A stretch of DNA of 64,000 bases from Hemibagrus wyckioides (Eukaryota; Chordata; Actinopteri; Siluriformes; Bagridae). The position numbers were made by a program, and so were the translations under genes. Positions 41,288 to 52,563 of the stretch are shown one piece after another (position 1 is the stretch's first letter; each line of letters opens with the position of its first letter). The notes below the pieces were generated by a model that was not told where the DNA came from, did not search any database, and saw nothing but the letters and a program-made list of their open reading frames with translations. The stretch is from assembly GCF_019097595.1 (NCBI RefSeq), contig NC_080720.1, positions 29,477,852-29,541,851 of the forward strand, in the 5' to 3' direction.

Positions 41288-44200
41288 GAAACAAATCAAT
41301 TATCTCATACACTTACCAGGCATAACATTATGACCACCTGCAAACCAAAACAGCCCTGACCCATCATGCACTGTGTATTCTGACACCTTTCTATCAGAAC
41401 CAGCATTAACTTCTTCAGCAGTTTGAGCAACAGTAGCTCATCTGTTGGATCGGATCACACAGATCAGCCTCCGTACATCAGTGACCCTTGGCCACCCATG
41501 ACCCTGTCGCTGGTTCACCACTGTTCCTTTCTTGGAGCACTTTTGATAGATACTGACCACTGCAGACCGGGAACACCCCACAAGAGCTGCGGTTTTGGAG
41601 ATGCTCTGATCCAGTGGTCTAGCCATCACAATTTGGCCCTTTGTAAAACTCGCTCAAATCCTTACACTTGTCCATTTTTCCTGCTTCTAACACATCAACA
41701 TTGAGGACAAAATGCTGCCTAATATATCCCACCCACTAACAGGTGCCATGATGAGGAGATAATCAGTGTTATTCACTTCACCTCTCAGTGCTCATAATGT
41801 TATGCCTGATCGGTGTATGCCTTTAAAGCCATATTTAGTCTAAAGATCCAAGGAGTGATCTTGAAACTAAAAGTGTCATTTGAGTGACCTCATTGAGAAA
41901 AAAGAAGAAAAAGGAGGGGTAGAAAGTGAATGTTCAGACTGAAACTGGAAGCTACGTATGGATTAATACTTTTCCACTTCATTCATTTCAGTAATGTGAC
42001 TCAATAAATTTGAGATTTTGACCAATTTTTAAAAATTGGTGCTTCATTGTTAAAGCATGTTTGCATTGGTATTAGTACTGAAACGTGTCACATACATATA
42101 GTATTTTTACAGACGAGAAAGGACAATAAAAGACTTAATGTTTGTATCTCTGGGTGAATTTTTTCCTCTCTCTTACTATTGCATGGTTTTAAAAGAAAGT
42201 CTAACTTTTAATAATATAATAAATAAAAAAAAAAATCAGGGCTGTAAACAGTCATTCCCAACAGTCGCTCTCTTCTCTCCCATTTTTTGCAGAAACCACA
42301 ATGTCCTCCATTCTGAAGACTTTTCCTTGTCAGAAACTTTTAAAGTTATAGCTATACCTATATATGTTTATGTGAGTCATCCATCGTATAGGTTAATGTG
42401 CTTTTGATATACAGCTATATTGTTATCTATTTTATAGTATAAAATGGTACTCTATTAGCATAAATGATGCTTTCAGGCATCAGCAGTAGCTCTCTGGAAA
42501 TTTTTGTCATACACAACCACAGAAACTTAACCACTAACCACTGAGCCAATCCTCCCACTAATGTTTTACAAAAGAAAGCATGAAAAAGTTTTCTGGATTT
42601 TTCCCAGACTCTCGTACAGTATGACTGATTTAAGATTTCAGATTAGATCCACACTGGAGTCTTGGAATCACAGTCTAATCACTTTTGGCTAAAAGAAAAT
42701 AGCCCTAAAACAAAACGAAACAAAAGCTGTAAAGAGTAAATAAGTCATCGACAAAACAAACATATCCACATTTTCTCTTCCTGTAATCAGCATGTTTGTA
42801 TGTCACATGCGTGTTGGGTGTGTGTAAGTGTAAAGGGTGGAGCTGACAAGGGTCTGTAACACTTCTCAAAAAAAGAAAAAAGCAGTGTTTTTCTGACTTT
42901 CAGGAAGAAAAACAGCTTGAATTTCTCACTCTGACACTATACCAGCTAAATACGCCTGTTGAGCAATGCTTCAGTCAGAATCACCTGGCTAGATGGAATA
43001 TTTTTCGATTCAGCAACTAAAAAAAACCAATCCCGCTTCCCCACAGACACACAGTTATGTTGTAATGTTCTTGCTAAGCAGAATACTAAAGACTAGCTAG
43101 CATCTGAGAGTCCTGAGAAGCTCGTTACTGCAAATATTAGCAAAGATTAGCATGCTACCTCATTTAAAACACTAGATTTGACTCGACAAATCCTTTATTG
43201 GCAGTTTTTCTGTTGAAAAGTTGCTGAATATGTATGAAGAAATATTATATTAGCAATTAGCATTTAGCTTGTGTAACAAAGCCAGCTTCTGATTGAAACC
43301 ATATTTTGTTTTCTAATATAGGTGTGTTTATTGCAAACGTTCTTAAAGATGTAAAACACAACCAGGGATTCAACTATAACAGCCATGTGGCCGAAAAGTG
43401 ACTAGATTTTAAATGCGTTCTACACGAGCTATACTGAATCAGTGATATCTGTATAGGTCTGAGTAGCTTGTAATCAACATAATGTAGAACAGGAAATTGT
43501 GGTTATTTGTCTGAATGTTACCTAGGTATCTTGTGGGTGGATAAAGAGGTGAGTGTGAACAGTTTGATAAGAAAAGAAAGAAAGAAAAAAAAACACAAAC
43601 CTCAATATAAATTATTTTGGCACGAATTTATAATATACACCAATATAAGATTATTATTTGTATTATTTTCCTATTTGTTATTTCTTTAATGTTCTGTCAG
43701 GATGCTTCCAAACTGGATTATGCCACTTACCACAAGACAGTGGTACAGTAGTACAGTTATTCAGACTGGAACATTCAGAATGAAGGAAACATAACACGCA
43801 AGTACAAGGTTCTTTTATAGTGGTGTTGAATCAGATGGTGATGCTTTAAATAAGATTTCTTCACCTGGTGGATCCAGCAAATTGTTTCAGTGGACATTTA
43901 GCTGAGTCCAGCACCTGAATACTGCCCAATAAACTTGGAGTTGTTCAAGTTTTCAATACATGACCTGTTGTGGCTTCTGTAGCAAGTTTTTTTCTTCTTT
44001 TTTGTGGTTTGTTGCAGCCAATCACATTGGTTTATCCAAATTAGTTCAGCAGAAGAAGGGCTAAAAACATTGCTTGTTTAAAAATAAAAATTAGACCAAA
44101 AACGTGCCCACTTATCCACACCTTTGTAAGCAAGAATTTTTTTAAAAAATGATTAATATCCATTTTGTTTGAATCATCAAACAATTTCTTATTCTGATCT

Positions 44201-45043
44201 GAGCACTCAGAAAATGTGTACTAAACTGTGCCTTATCTTGACACTTGGCTAGTACACGTACCTTTAGGTACCTTTGATGTGAATTGTTCGAGATATAGTG
44301 TATAAAAAATTAGACCATTACTATAGTACCTATGGAGCTGAAGTAGAAGTTACATACAGAGCTACTAGAGGTCTATGCTTGATGGCAACAAGGTGGTACA
44401 GTTAAGTACACTTATTTTTTCTGACAGCGTGAAATCCTTGTTGCTGACATCAGGCTTATCAAGCATCTTAGTGTAGGAAAGTGGTCTGCACAGGGGTCTG
44501 GTCATTATAGTTGACCACTATTACCATAAAGTCAATAGTTTCAACTTGTTCAAGCACTTTCAAATAGCAGGGCTCATTTAGAAGTTCATGAGACCAGGGT
44601 TTTATTGGCAAATCTGGATTTTGAGCTGATCATTAGTTCAGAAAATTGAGCTCTGAGGAACTACACCATCAAAAACGAGGATCTGTGTTTTTATAAACCC
44701 TCCCCTGTCTTTATCATGGCAACAACCCTGCATAGTTCACAATTTTCTTCTTTCTCTAACGTAATTCAAGTCATAAGCTCTTTAACAAACCCTTCATGTG
44801 CTAGATCTGGTGGTCCATGAGATCTCCAGGACTGGCAGGTGTGTCTATGTAATGGTGTGATTTCTGTGAGGAAAAACTCACAGAAATCTGTGGTTAATGG
44901 AACCTGCTCAAGCTTACACAATGATTCAAAACATCACGGTAGACTAACCGTGCAGCAAGAGTTTCCTGTTTTTGCTCTACAAACACGACCACCATCTCAA
45001 ATAAAGTTTCAAACTTTTACTTACTCAATTGACAGCTCTCCAT
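33741..45043 (-). CDS. cyth4: Cytohesin-4, ARF guanine-nucleotide exchange factor
   Basis: Twelve coding exons on the minus strand: 45043-45025, 41249-41167, 40231-40167, 39581-39515, 37053-36935, 36401-36321, 35920-35808, 35716-35568, 35104-34993, 34743-34667, 34559-34488 and 33974-33741. Phases fit throughout and give 396 residues; human CYTH4 has 394. The order is a short coiled coil (to about residue 60), Sec7 (about 62-245) and PH (about 263-375). The catalytic glutamic finger is Glu156 in FRLPGEAQK. The PH loop reads LKLGGRVKTW, the two-glycine form that favours PIP3. CLELYNP, FATRYC and the MESC-type start favour CYTH4 over CYTH1-3. Cytohesins activate ARF GTPases at PIP3-rich membranes. 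Oddity: after FYNLV the usual lysine-rich tail is replaced by [15 protein letters not shown]. The 19-nt first exon is a prediction; the gene is convergent with fam83f. Confidence 0.93.
37080..37680. repeat. Degenerate GAGTC/CCAGAGTC tandem repeat in cyth4 intron 4
   Basis: The motif AGTCTGAGTTGAGTCCAGAG and variants (CAGAGTCTCAAGCC, TAGAGTCTGAATTGAGTCC) recur about fifteen times at uneven 30-45 bp spacing. It reads as an old, decayed minisatellite. Confidence 0.75.
37678..38606. repeat. Direct tandem duplication of about 0.44 kb in cyth4 intron 4
   Basis: The sequence from ATCAAGTCCAGATACCCAAG at 37678 to GCTTGAATCATAGTAAG at about 38130 is repeated from 38164 to about 38612. The offset is 486-488 bp at the start and 478 bp near the end because of a small indel around 38065. 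The copies differ at only a few positions, so the event is recent. Confidence 0.93.
38613..39514. other. Rest of cyth4 intron 4
   Basis: AT-rich with no recognisable exon or element. Confidence 0.5.
39703..40117. mobile_element. Non-autonomous hAT element (MITE), 415 bp
   Basis: The left end CAGGGTTCCCCAACC and the complementary right end GGTTGGGGACCCCTG form terminal inverted repeats, with further inverted similarity (GGACCGGTT; GGCCCGGTACC). The 8-bp GACTACGT lies directly outside both ends (39695-39702 and 40118-40125), a perfect hAT-type target duplication. The middle contains a palindromic TA-rich expansion (39957-40050). There is no open frame. It sits in the 0.6-kb cyth4 intron between exons 40167 and 39581. 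Confidence 0.95.
40280..40308. repeat. (CA)n microsatellite in cyth4 intron 2
   Basis: CA-rich tract of about 12 units next to the 40231 acceptor. The remaining intron to 41166 shows no feature. Confidence 0.85.
41251..41284. repeat. (AC)n tract adjoining the cyth4 exon 2 acceptor
   Basis: On the transcribed strand this is a (GT)n run ending directly in TTAG at the acceptor, so it replaces the usual polypyrimidine tract. Confidence 0.9.
41310..41815 (-). mobile_element. Internally deleted Tc1-like transposon in cyth4 intron 1
   Basis: The ends CACTTACCAGGCATAACATT and AATGTTATGCCTGATCGGTG are inverted repeats, flanked on both sides by TA (41308-41309 and 41816-41817). The minus-strand frame 41629-41438 keeps the N-terminal helix-turn-helix of the transposase ([21 protein letters not shown]). 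The catalytic part is deleted. This is the same family as positions 1-170. Confidence 0.92.
41818..45024. other. Remainder of cyth4 intron 1
   Basis: AT-rich DNA in which I see no exon, long repeat or transposon end. Confidence 0.5.
45025..45043 (-). CDS. cyth4: Predicted first coding exon of cyth4 (19 nt)
   Basis: ATGGAGAGCTGTCAATTGA followed by a perfect GTAAGT donor gives MESCQL plus one base. It completes the phase of the next exon (TG...), making an ATG codon at residue 7. The peptide resembles the MDLC start of human CYTH4. The alternative is that translation starts at that split ATG, or in another exon not found here. The acceptor-side phase rules out most other choices. Confidence 0.6.
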
Positions 45044-45579
45044 GTTTAGACCACTGCCCTCTTCTATGAAACGTCTACAAACTGGATCCACTCCGATTTC
45101 AGATCCTCTGGGTTGTTGAGTTGTTAGAGATACAACAAGACATTGCATGCTTCAGTCATCTCCGGGGGTGAGAAGCTGAGAATTACTGCCGCAAACGCCT
45201 GCCTGTTAGTTCCTCTATGAAACCTGGTGGAACAGGGTTGCCAGGTCTATTCATACTGTGAAGTCCACCCAAGCACCCAGTATGAACCTAAATTATGTTA
45301 TCTATTGTAGATTATATCTAGCTTCCTCTTATGATTAAAAATCAACTGAAAATGATCTGGCAACCCCTAATAATGACGAATGCTTCATTTCAGTCAAAGG
45401 GTGACGTTACTGTTCTCTCACTAGTAGCTGAATTTCAGGAGTACTTTTGAATCTAACTATTATATTAATTTTAACATTATATTAAAATATTATATTAATA
45501 TTAATCAATTTTCTTTTTTGTTTGATAAGCATATAGTTGGGTGTATCTGCCTATGTATATATGTATACATTTTAATATT

Positions 45580-45660
45580 GAAATATGATAAGGAGGAGGA
45601 GTAGGAGGAGGAGGATATGGAAGAGGAGGATGATGAGGAGGAGAAGGAGGAATGTGGTTA
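45580..45660. repeat. Purine-rich GGA repeat
   Basis: A run of AGGAGG/GAGGAGGA units of about 70 bp upstream of cyth4. It is a candidate for triplex or promoter-proximal function, but simple sequence is the safer reading. Confidence 0.7.
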
Positions 45661-45764
45661 CAGTATTAGAAATATTTAGAATGCTGTGTCGTGTTCACAA
45701 CCACCCAGTCTTCTCTGCATTTTGGAGCCGATTAGTTTGCCATCTACTGGTGATGAAGTTACAC

Positions 45765-45930
45765 ACAGACACACCCTCACCTGCCACTTTAATAGGAACA
45801 CCTCTCATAGCCTTACTTTCCAATTCTGGATCCCAGTGTTGCCTTCTGCATTTGTAGCTCTTCGACATGATGATTTGCATTTTGAAATGCTTTTCTTCTC
45901 ACCAAGTCTGCTTGAACCAGCCTGAACTTT
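45765..45930 (-). mobile_element. Tc1-like terminal fragment
   Basis: CACCTGCCACTTTAATAGGAACACCT resembles the terminal repeat of a widespread fish Tc1 family (given here as a joined motif; key parts are GCCACTTTAATAGG and AACACC). The following bases are less recognisable. The limits are approximate. Confidence 0.4.
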
Positions 45931-46187
45931 GTCATCTATGCATCCTTGAGGGACACCATGTTATAAAGTACAAGGATATGTGACTTCTACGCTGTACATT
46001 CAGTTCAATTATCCAATAATAAGATCTAAATCTGTGAAACTAGCCAGACTTACAAGTCTTTCACAATTCTTTACAGACACCGAGAAAAATGTGTTTCTTG
46101 TAAGTTTCCAGTATTTATTCAGAACATTAAACAAGGGTTGTTTAATGCTATCAATGGCCCAGAAAACTTAATGTGTGAGTGCAGATG

Positions 46188-46275
46188 TCAAGTCAAGAAG
46201 CTTTTATTGTCATTTTAACCATATAAACCTGATATGTCATAAGACGAAACAACACCAGTAAAAATGTCACTACAA
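46188..46275. repeat. Dispersed fish repeat fragment
   Basis: CAAGAAGCTTTTATTGTCAT and AACCATATAAACCTGAT, followed by GACGAAACAACACC, match the start of a common dispersed fish repeat. The flanks 45931-46187 and 46276-47834 show no gene or other element. Confidence 0.5.
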
Positions 46276-47834
46276 ATGTCCAGTGGAAATGACCTGTAGG
46301 ACTAAAATGTTTGAAAATATATATTTTTTTAATTAATTGCTTGTATTATGCACAAGAATGCTGCTAGGAAATTGATTAAAAATGTTAATATTTTAGTTCA
46401 TGGTTGCTAAAGTTTTGATCACTTCAGTCATTTCTTTCCTTTCAAAAAATAGTCTATAAAAATTATCCACTTTTTCTACAAATGATTTGGTGTGGCTCTG
46501 TAGCTTGTTTTATGTTGTCTGTGTTTTGGATTTTTTTTTAAAAATAATTTATTAATGATTAATCAATATATGTATTCAGTGTAGTAATCTCTGCTTTCTA
46601 TAAGAAATAGGTTCAAATAAATTCTGATAAAATTCCGTTTTATTCTAAATATCATCTTCACATAACATGACTAAATCAATATATATGCAAATTAGGCTAT
46701 GGCGCCATCCAGCGACTTCTTAGAGGTTTATTACTCCAGGACCATGGTGCTACATAACACATGGCTATCGCAGGCTGCCTCTGTCATCTGGGAATGAGCA
46801 GTCTTTCGACTTTGATTGGCTGTCGGTCCAGTTGAAGCCGGTTGAGCTTGGAGATGAGCTTAAAAAATTGGAAAAGAGAATTTTTGTTAGGAAGAGGAAC
46901 AATTCACTGCACAGCTTTAATTGCATCATCTTTAGCTTTGAAAATGTTATGGGCTCGAGGTCAATCTTTGACTCTGACCTGAAGTCATGTGACTCAGATC
47001 CTCAACACTGTGCATGTATGTGTGTGTTTTGTACAGTCTACACAAGATATACAGGATATACATAAGTTCCACTCTTGGCCAGTAGATGTGGCTGTAGTCC
47101 TAATCATTGAGACCCTGTAGAGCTCATCAGAAAGCACTGAACATTTCCCTCTAGATGTTTGTTTTGGTTGAAATCAGGCTGAATTCACATCTGAACATGA
47201 GCAGGTGCTTATTAACCCATATGAAAAGAAACCAAAAAAAAAAAAGTCTGTCATCGTTAAACAACCTCAAGTAAGCGGTGTACTGTAAGTGCATGCTTTT
47301 CTTCCTGCACTCGTGCATGCTATTTAAAGACAGCGTCTAAAAACGACAAAAAGCCCGAGTTCGAGATATAAAACTCAGTCAGAAGTAAATGTTTGAGCTA
47401 AGGAGCTTCAAAAACGAGTAAAAAGGAGGGGAGAAAAAATGGCGCACTATGGCCGCTTCTCTCCATAGAGCTTAAATCTGCCTGATATCAACGACATGAA
47501 TTAGCTTGTTATAAACAAGACCTAGTTAGGAGAGATTTATGAAAAGGGATTCTTGTTTACTGTTCTCAAGAATTAATTAGACTGCAGGAGCAAAACGAAT
47601 CAGATGTATTCAGGCTTCATGATTCATCTAGAGATTTCGAACATTTTTCTTTAAAGTGCTGCAAGTACACAATGGTTTGGGTTCATGCTGTGTTGAGTTC
47701 TGAATTAAAAAGTTGTGATTATTTTGTCTGTCCTTTTTTTGTGGAAATTGATTGAACAATGTGTACTTAATGTGTGTTCTTTTTAGTTCCTGCTCCAAAT
47801 AGATTCTGGGGGGGAAAAAGAGCGACTTAATTAT

Positions 47835-47915
47835 ACGGGCCTTGCTCAAGGGCAGTTTGATGGTCCTGGGATTTGAACTCACAACCTTCTGATCAGTAGT
47901 CAACTATCAGTGAAT
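47835..47915 (-). repeat. Dispersed teleost tail repeat fragment
   Basis: GGCCTTGCTCAAGGGCAGTT, CCTGGGATTTGAACTCACAA and CCTTCTGATCAGTAG match the repeat at 52434-52563. Confidence 0.6.
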
Positions 47916-48054
47916 CAACAAAACAAGCTGTTAACCATCAACCTAAATAGATATTAACTATAGGGTGTGTTACAATTACACAAACACTGACAGCCTGCAT
48001 GACTCTACAGTCTGGACTAAAACGAAATCAGCCCCAGCCTCACTTCTTCTATAC

Positions 48055-48250
48055 CAGAGGTGTCCAATCTTATCCAGAAAGGGCCGGTGTAGGTGCAGGT
48101 TTTCATTCCAACCAAGCACAAGCTACACCTGATTCCAACTGGCTAATCAGCTGATCTTGGCTTTCAGTAGACTCAAGTGTGGCTTCTGCTCGGTTGGAAT
48201 GAAAGCCTGCACCCACACCGGCCCTTTGCGGATAAGATTGGGCACCCCTG
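48055..48250. mobile_element. Fold-back hAT-type MITE, 196 bp
   Basis: Nearly the whole element is an inverted repeat. The left arm begins CAGAGGTGTCCAATCTTATC and continues GGGCCGGTGTAGGTGCAGG. The right arm is the complement of CAGGGGTGCCCAATCTTATC and GGGCCGGTGTGGGTGCAGG. Flanking 8-mers TTCTATAC and CTCTATGC agree at six of eight positions, consistent with an aged hAT target duplication. It has no coding capacity. Confidence 0.85.
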
Positions 48251-51181
48251 CTCTATGCATTTTTTTTGTTTGTTTGTTTTTTGACCATTGGTGGTGCTGT
48301 TGCAAACAAATCCGCCTCAAGACATTTGTTAAGAGCAAATAATCTGATCTGGATGCCAAAACTGAAATGTCCTGCTAGCCCATTTACATCAACCACCCTT
48401 GATAATGTCAACCTCTTTATGTCAATCATATAGCTGTTGATGTGATTTTTTTTTTTTCAGTAATGATCAGTAAAGCAAAAATGTAAAATAAATAAATAAA
48501 AAATTTTTTAAATGAGTTCGTTATTTATTCATGTGTAGTGACCCTCAGAATGTCCTTTATTTATATCAGGAAATGTAGGTGGTGATAAATGGCAGGCAGT
48601 TAGTTGGACTGGGATTCTCATAGACATATTAAGGGCAAAGAGACATCAAGTGAGATAAATGACATTACACTGTGTTGCAGTTTTGATATTGGGACAATGA
48701 GGAAAAAGGCAGAAGCGGGTTATCGACAAGTAGATTTCTTTTTAAAACGAAAAGCGACCTTTAAGTGCCATCTTGAGCAGCATGTCCCCTTTAACAACCT
48801 CTTCTGAATGAGTGATGATATATAAAGATGTTGCCATTTGACAGTGTTCATTTATTTGGTCACCTTTCAAGATGTCGAGCAATCTCAGCCCTATTCATTA
48901 AACTTAATATGCATCTAGTGGTCGAAAATCTGAACTACAAGCACTAATATATACCCTTTGGGGCAGGATTCACAATGGCCCAGGCTCAGTATATATAAAT
49001 GTTTTGTTTGGGGGAGGAGCTAGAGACAGGAACCTCACCTGCTTTAACCTAGTTGAATTTCTTTAAAAATGAATTTTATATTCTATAGTTTTCAGTCTTT
49101 TCCTTGATTAGAAAGGATGCGATTAGCTGCCGTAATCTAGCTAGCTATGTATCTAGCTAGGTTGTGAATGCATCATCATAATTGTACCAGCTGCTTCAAA
49201 GATCATAACATCGATTTCAATTAAGCCGCCGTCCAAAAATCTGTGCATCTGAATGATCGATGAACCATTTTTTTTTTTTTTTTGGCTGTTTTTCTGGGGC
49301 ACTGCTTTTCAGATCAGTCTACTTCGTTTTGTTCTGCCCTTAAAAATTGGTTTTCGTAGTTGGTTTGTTCAATTTCATTCAACTCTCATTCACTTTACCA
49401 AGCATCTTGAATTTTTGGGGGGGGCCGTGAGTTGTTCTGCACCAACAAATCAACACTCACAAGCCTCTACTGTCACACACACACACACACCACCCCAACC
49501 CTAAAATCTTAACCATCAACCAATTCTGAGAGTATCGATCCCTTGAACTCCTTTTAAGTAAACTCTAGCACATGCTCATGTACAGAGAAAAAAATACTTG
49601 GCTGAGGGTGTAAAAACTTGCAGTAATGATCGATTCTGCAAAAGTAATGTATTTGTAGTTGTATTATATTAAAACCCGCTTGTTTTAAACACCAAACACC
49701 ATTACCAAGCACGTAGACTGAATGCTAAAAAACGATTGACTTGGTCTTTTAGGGAAGAAACTGCCACTTTATCAATACAGGCACTGATTAGAGAGTGTGT
49801 CATGCTTTTCTACATCTGCTCTGGTGTGAAATGCCATTTCATGCAAGTATATAAGATTCATGAGCTGGGAATTTTCCAGGAAGTCTTTTTTTTTTTTTTT
49901 TAATTCCAATCAAGCAATCAGATTTGTAATCAATTCCCAGCAGGCGACCTTCCACACACTTAGCGAACCACTTGTGTCATCCCAAACAACGCAGTTTATA
50001 TCGCTCGTTATTTCTTTAAGCGTTTCTTGTTTCTTTTTTTCTTGGTGCATTTTTTCTCTTGTAATAGTTTTGCAGCGTCGCCACGGTAACGGCGAACAGG
50101 GTTGAAACGGGGGCGGGCCCGGATGAAAACCGACTTGTTCGTCTCGAGCATCTTTTTTAGGGTTGAGAAAGTGCCTGAGAAGACATGAGAGTTTTTATTT
50201 TTTTTGCCTGGTGTGAAGAAGGAGACCACGAGACACGATTTCAAGTGGTTGTGGAGAGCCGGTATTAACCTGATTGCATTCTCAAGAAGCCTATCTGGTG
50301 AGAAATAAAGGCAGGCATGGCACTAAAGGTTTATGTGGAGTCAAATAAGAAAGGAAGAATTGTAGCTTTATATTGTGCCCTGCTACCTATATGATGAATC
50401 TATCTTACTGTGTACGTCTGTTTAGCGTTCTTCATTTGGTTCGAACTGAAAGAAATCATGACACTTTAAAAAATATCCCAGTTCTTGATGAAGCAGTATT
50501 TGATTTAGAGCTCGGTGAGCACAGAACACTGAAAATTGCTAGCTTTGTATCATACTATGACCTTTGGATATTGACATCTACATGGATACCTGCTAGTGCA
50601 TGTGTGTACGCATTCCGAAAGCTACCCGCTGTCTCCTAGTGAAATATGGCACACCATTTCTACAAGCTGTGCTTCCTAATGTGGCCTGGCCCTGTACAGC
50701 AGGATACTAATTAGTGCTAGAGAAGGAAAGGCACAGAACATGTCATGAGGCCAGTTGCAAGCTACGGCGTCTTGTCCCAGTGGACTGTCCAGCTCTGCCG
50801 AGGAGAAACGAAACTTTTCAAGACCTCTCCAGGGCTCACTACTCGGCTTCATGAAAGATTAAAATACTGATAACTCAATAATTTCTATATTAAACTCTGA
50901 CCGTGACCTACAAAATCATTAAAGGGTAATGTGGCATTTTGGAAGTGTTAAAGAATAAAGGCAAACCTTTGCTGTGACATTTTTAACAGCTTGACTGTTA
51001 AGTCAGAGACAGTTTAGATGATACTCAGAGGGCACTCACTAACTTTTTTTTAACTAATTAGCTATATATATATTTTTTTAAAAGTGTAATAATTTTAATG
51101 AAATAAAATGGATACTGACCAGCCAGTTTCATAGGATCACAAACACAACACAAATAAATAAATAAAGTAATATGTTAATAA

Positions 51182-51184
<3 letters not shown>
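48251..51184. other. Spacer without a recognised gene
   Basis: Only short homopolymer runs, a short (CA)n at 49477-49490 and a small GC-richer patch at about 50070-50150 (GGGGGCGGGCCCGG) stand out. No exon is supported. Confidence 0.5.

Positions 51185-51250
<66 letters not shown>
51185..51250. repeat. (AAT)n microsatellite
   Basis: About 20 units of AAT. The following 51251-51798 is unremarkable AT-rich DNA. Confidence 0.95.
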
Positions 51251-51251
<1 letters not shown>

Positions 51252-51797
51252 TAATTTTTTTTAAACATCCACTGAGCAGAATTTATATGGACAAAAATGT
51301 CTTTTTTTTATCTCAACACAACTCAATTAACCACACTTTACAGCCATGAAGAGCAGAAAAGCATCTGATAGTAAATCGTCTCAAGGTAAATAGTCTCTGA
51401 CCCCCAAAGACCACACGAAAAGTTTTTCCAATCTTCTGTCTAATTTTGCTTAAGCGAAAAGGTCTGCCATGCAGCTCCGACACATATAATCACACTCAAA
51501 GCATATCATTACTATTAAATGCCTTTTTATTTGCTGTCAAGAAATGACACAAAGGACAAAGTATCAAAATATCAGACCTGGAGCACGCCCTAAACAAAAT
51601 TATAGTGATATTTCTGAATAGAGAACCATTCGAACCCATTAAGAATCAGGAACATGCATTCAGGTTGGACAGATATCAAACACATTGAACTGTTTTGCAT
51701 TCCCATCTGTTGCTACTCTGCACAATCAGTGGAAATATTACATTTATACCCAAATGGTTGAAAGCAATCTGCGTCAATGGGCCTGCGTGTGAAAAAG

Positions 51798-51822
51798 AGA
51801 GAGAGAGAGTGTGTGTGTGTGC

Positions 51823-51855
<33 letters not shown>
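51798..51855. repeat. (GA)n(GT)n(GA)n compound microsatellite
   Basis: A run of GA, then GT, then GA units totalling about 58 bp. Confidence 0.95.
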
Positions 51856-51857
<2 letters not shown>

Positions 51858-52131
51858 ATTTGATAGAGATGGAAAAATCCAGCAGGAAATTGACTTAGCA
51901 AAGAGATGATCAGTGCGACCGAATTTAGTGTCTGTTTTCCAAAATGATATCTTCAGCAAATGTCACTTCTCCGTAGGAGGCTGGGAGTCAGAGGGATTGA
52001 ATCACCTCTCTAATGGATATGGGGAGGACATTTTGGACTAGCTCACTTTACATTAAGGTAAACACAGCCAGAGACTTTTTGTGTCTAGGTCTCCTGTGAA
52101 CGTTTAGGGTTGGGGGATTATTTATATATAC

Positions 52132-52135
52132 AGTG

Positions 52136-52212
<77 letters not shown>
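52132..52212. repeat. (AT)n microsatellite
   Basis: About 38 AT units, uninterrupted except at the edges. Confidence 0.97.
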
Positions 52213-52213
<1 letters not shown>

Positions 52214-52433
52214 CACTTCTTAATGTCAATTGTTTATATACAGTATATAGTATCCATATTTATAGCAAAAATGCTGGTTCAGGATTCAGGCTATTTTATT
52301 AGCACTGTAACATTTAGATAAACAACAGCAAAGAATGTGTGAAATCACACCTCAGTTAACAGCCAAACAAGAGCTATAAATGCTTTCCAGATACTTAAGC
52401 TGGTCCTGGTAACTCCAAAACTACTCAGCATTT

Positions 52434-52563
52434 GGCAGACACCCTTACTGAGCAATTTAGGGTCTTTGCTCAAGGGCCCAGCAGTGGCAGGTTGGTGGAC
52501 CTGGGGTTCAAACTCACAACCTTCTGATCAGTCCAACAAACTTACACTATGCTACCACATCCC
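52434..52563 (-). repeat. Dispersed teleost tail repeat
   Basis: GGCAGACACCCTTACTGAGC, TTTGCTCAAGGGCCCAGCAG, TGGGGTTCAAACTCACAACC and CTTCTGATCAGTCC. This is the best-preserved copy of the family also present at 28025-28145 and 47835-47915. Confidence 0.65.
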
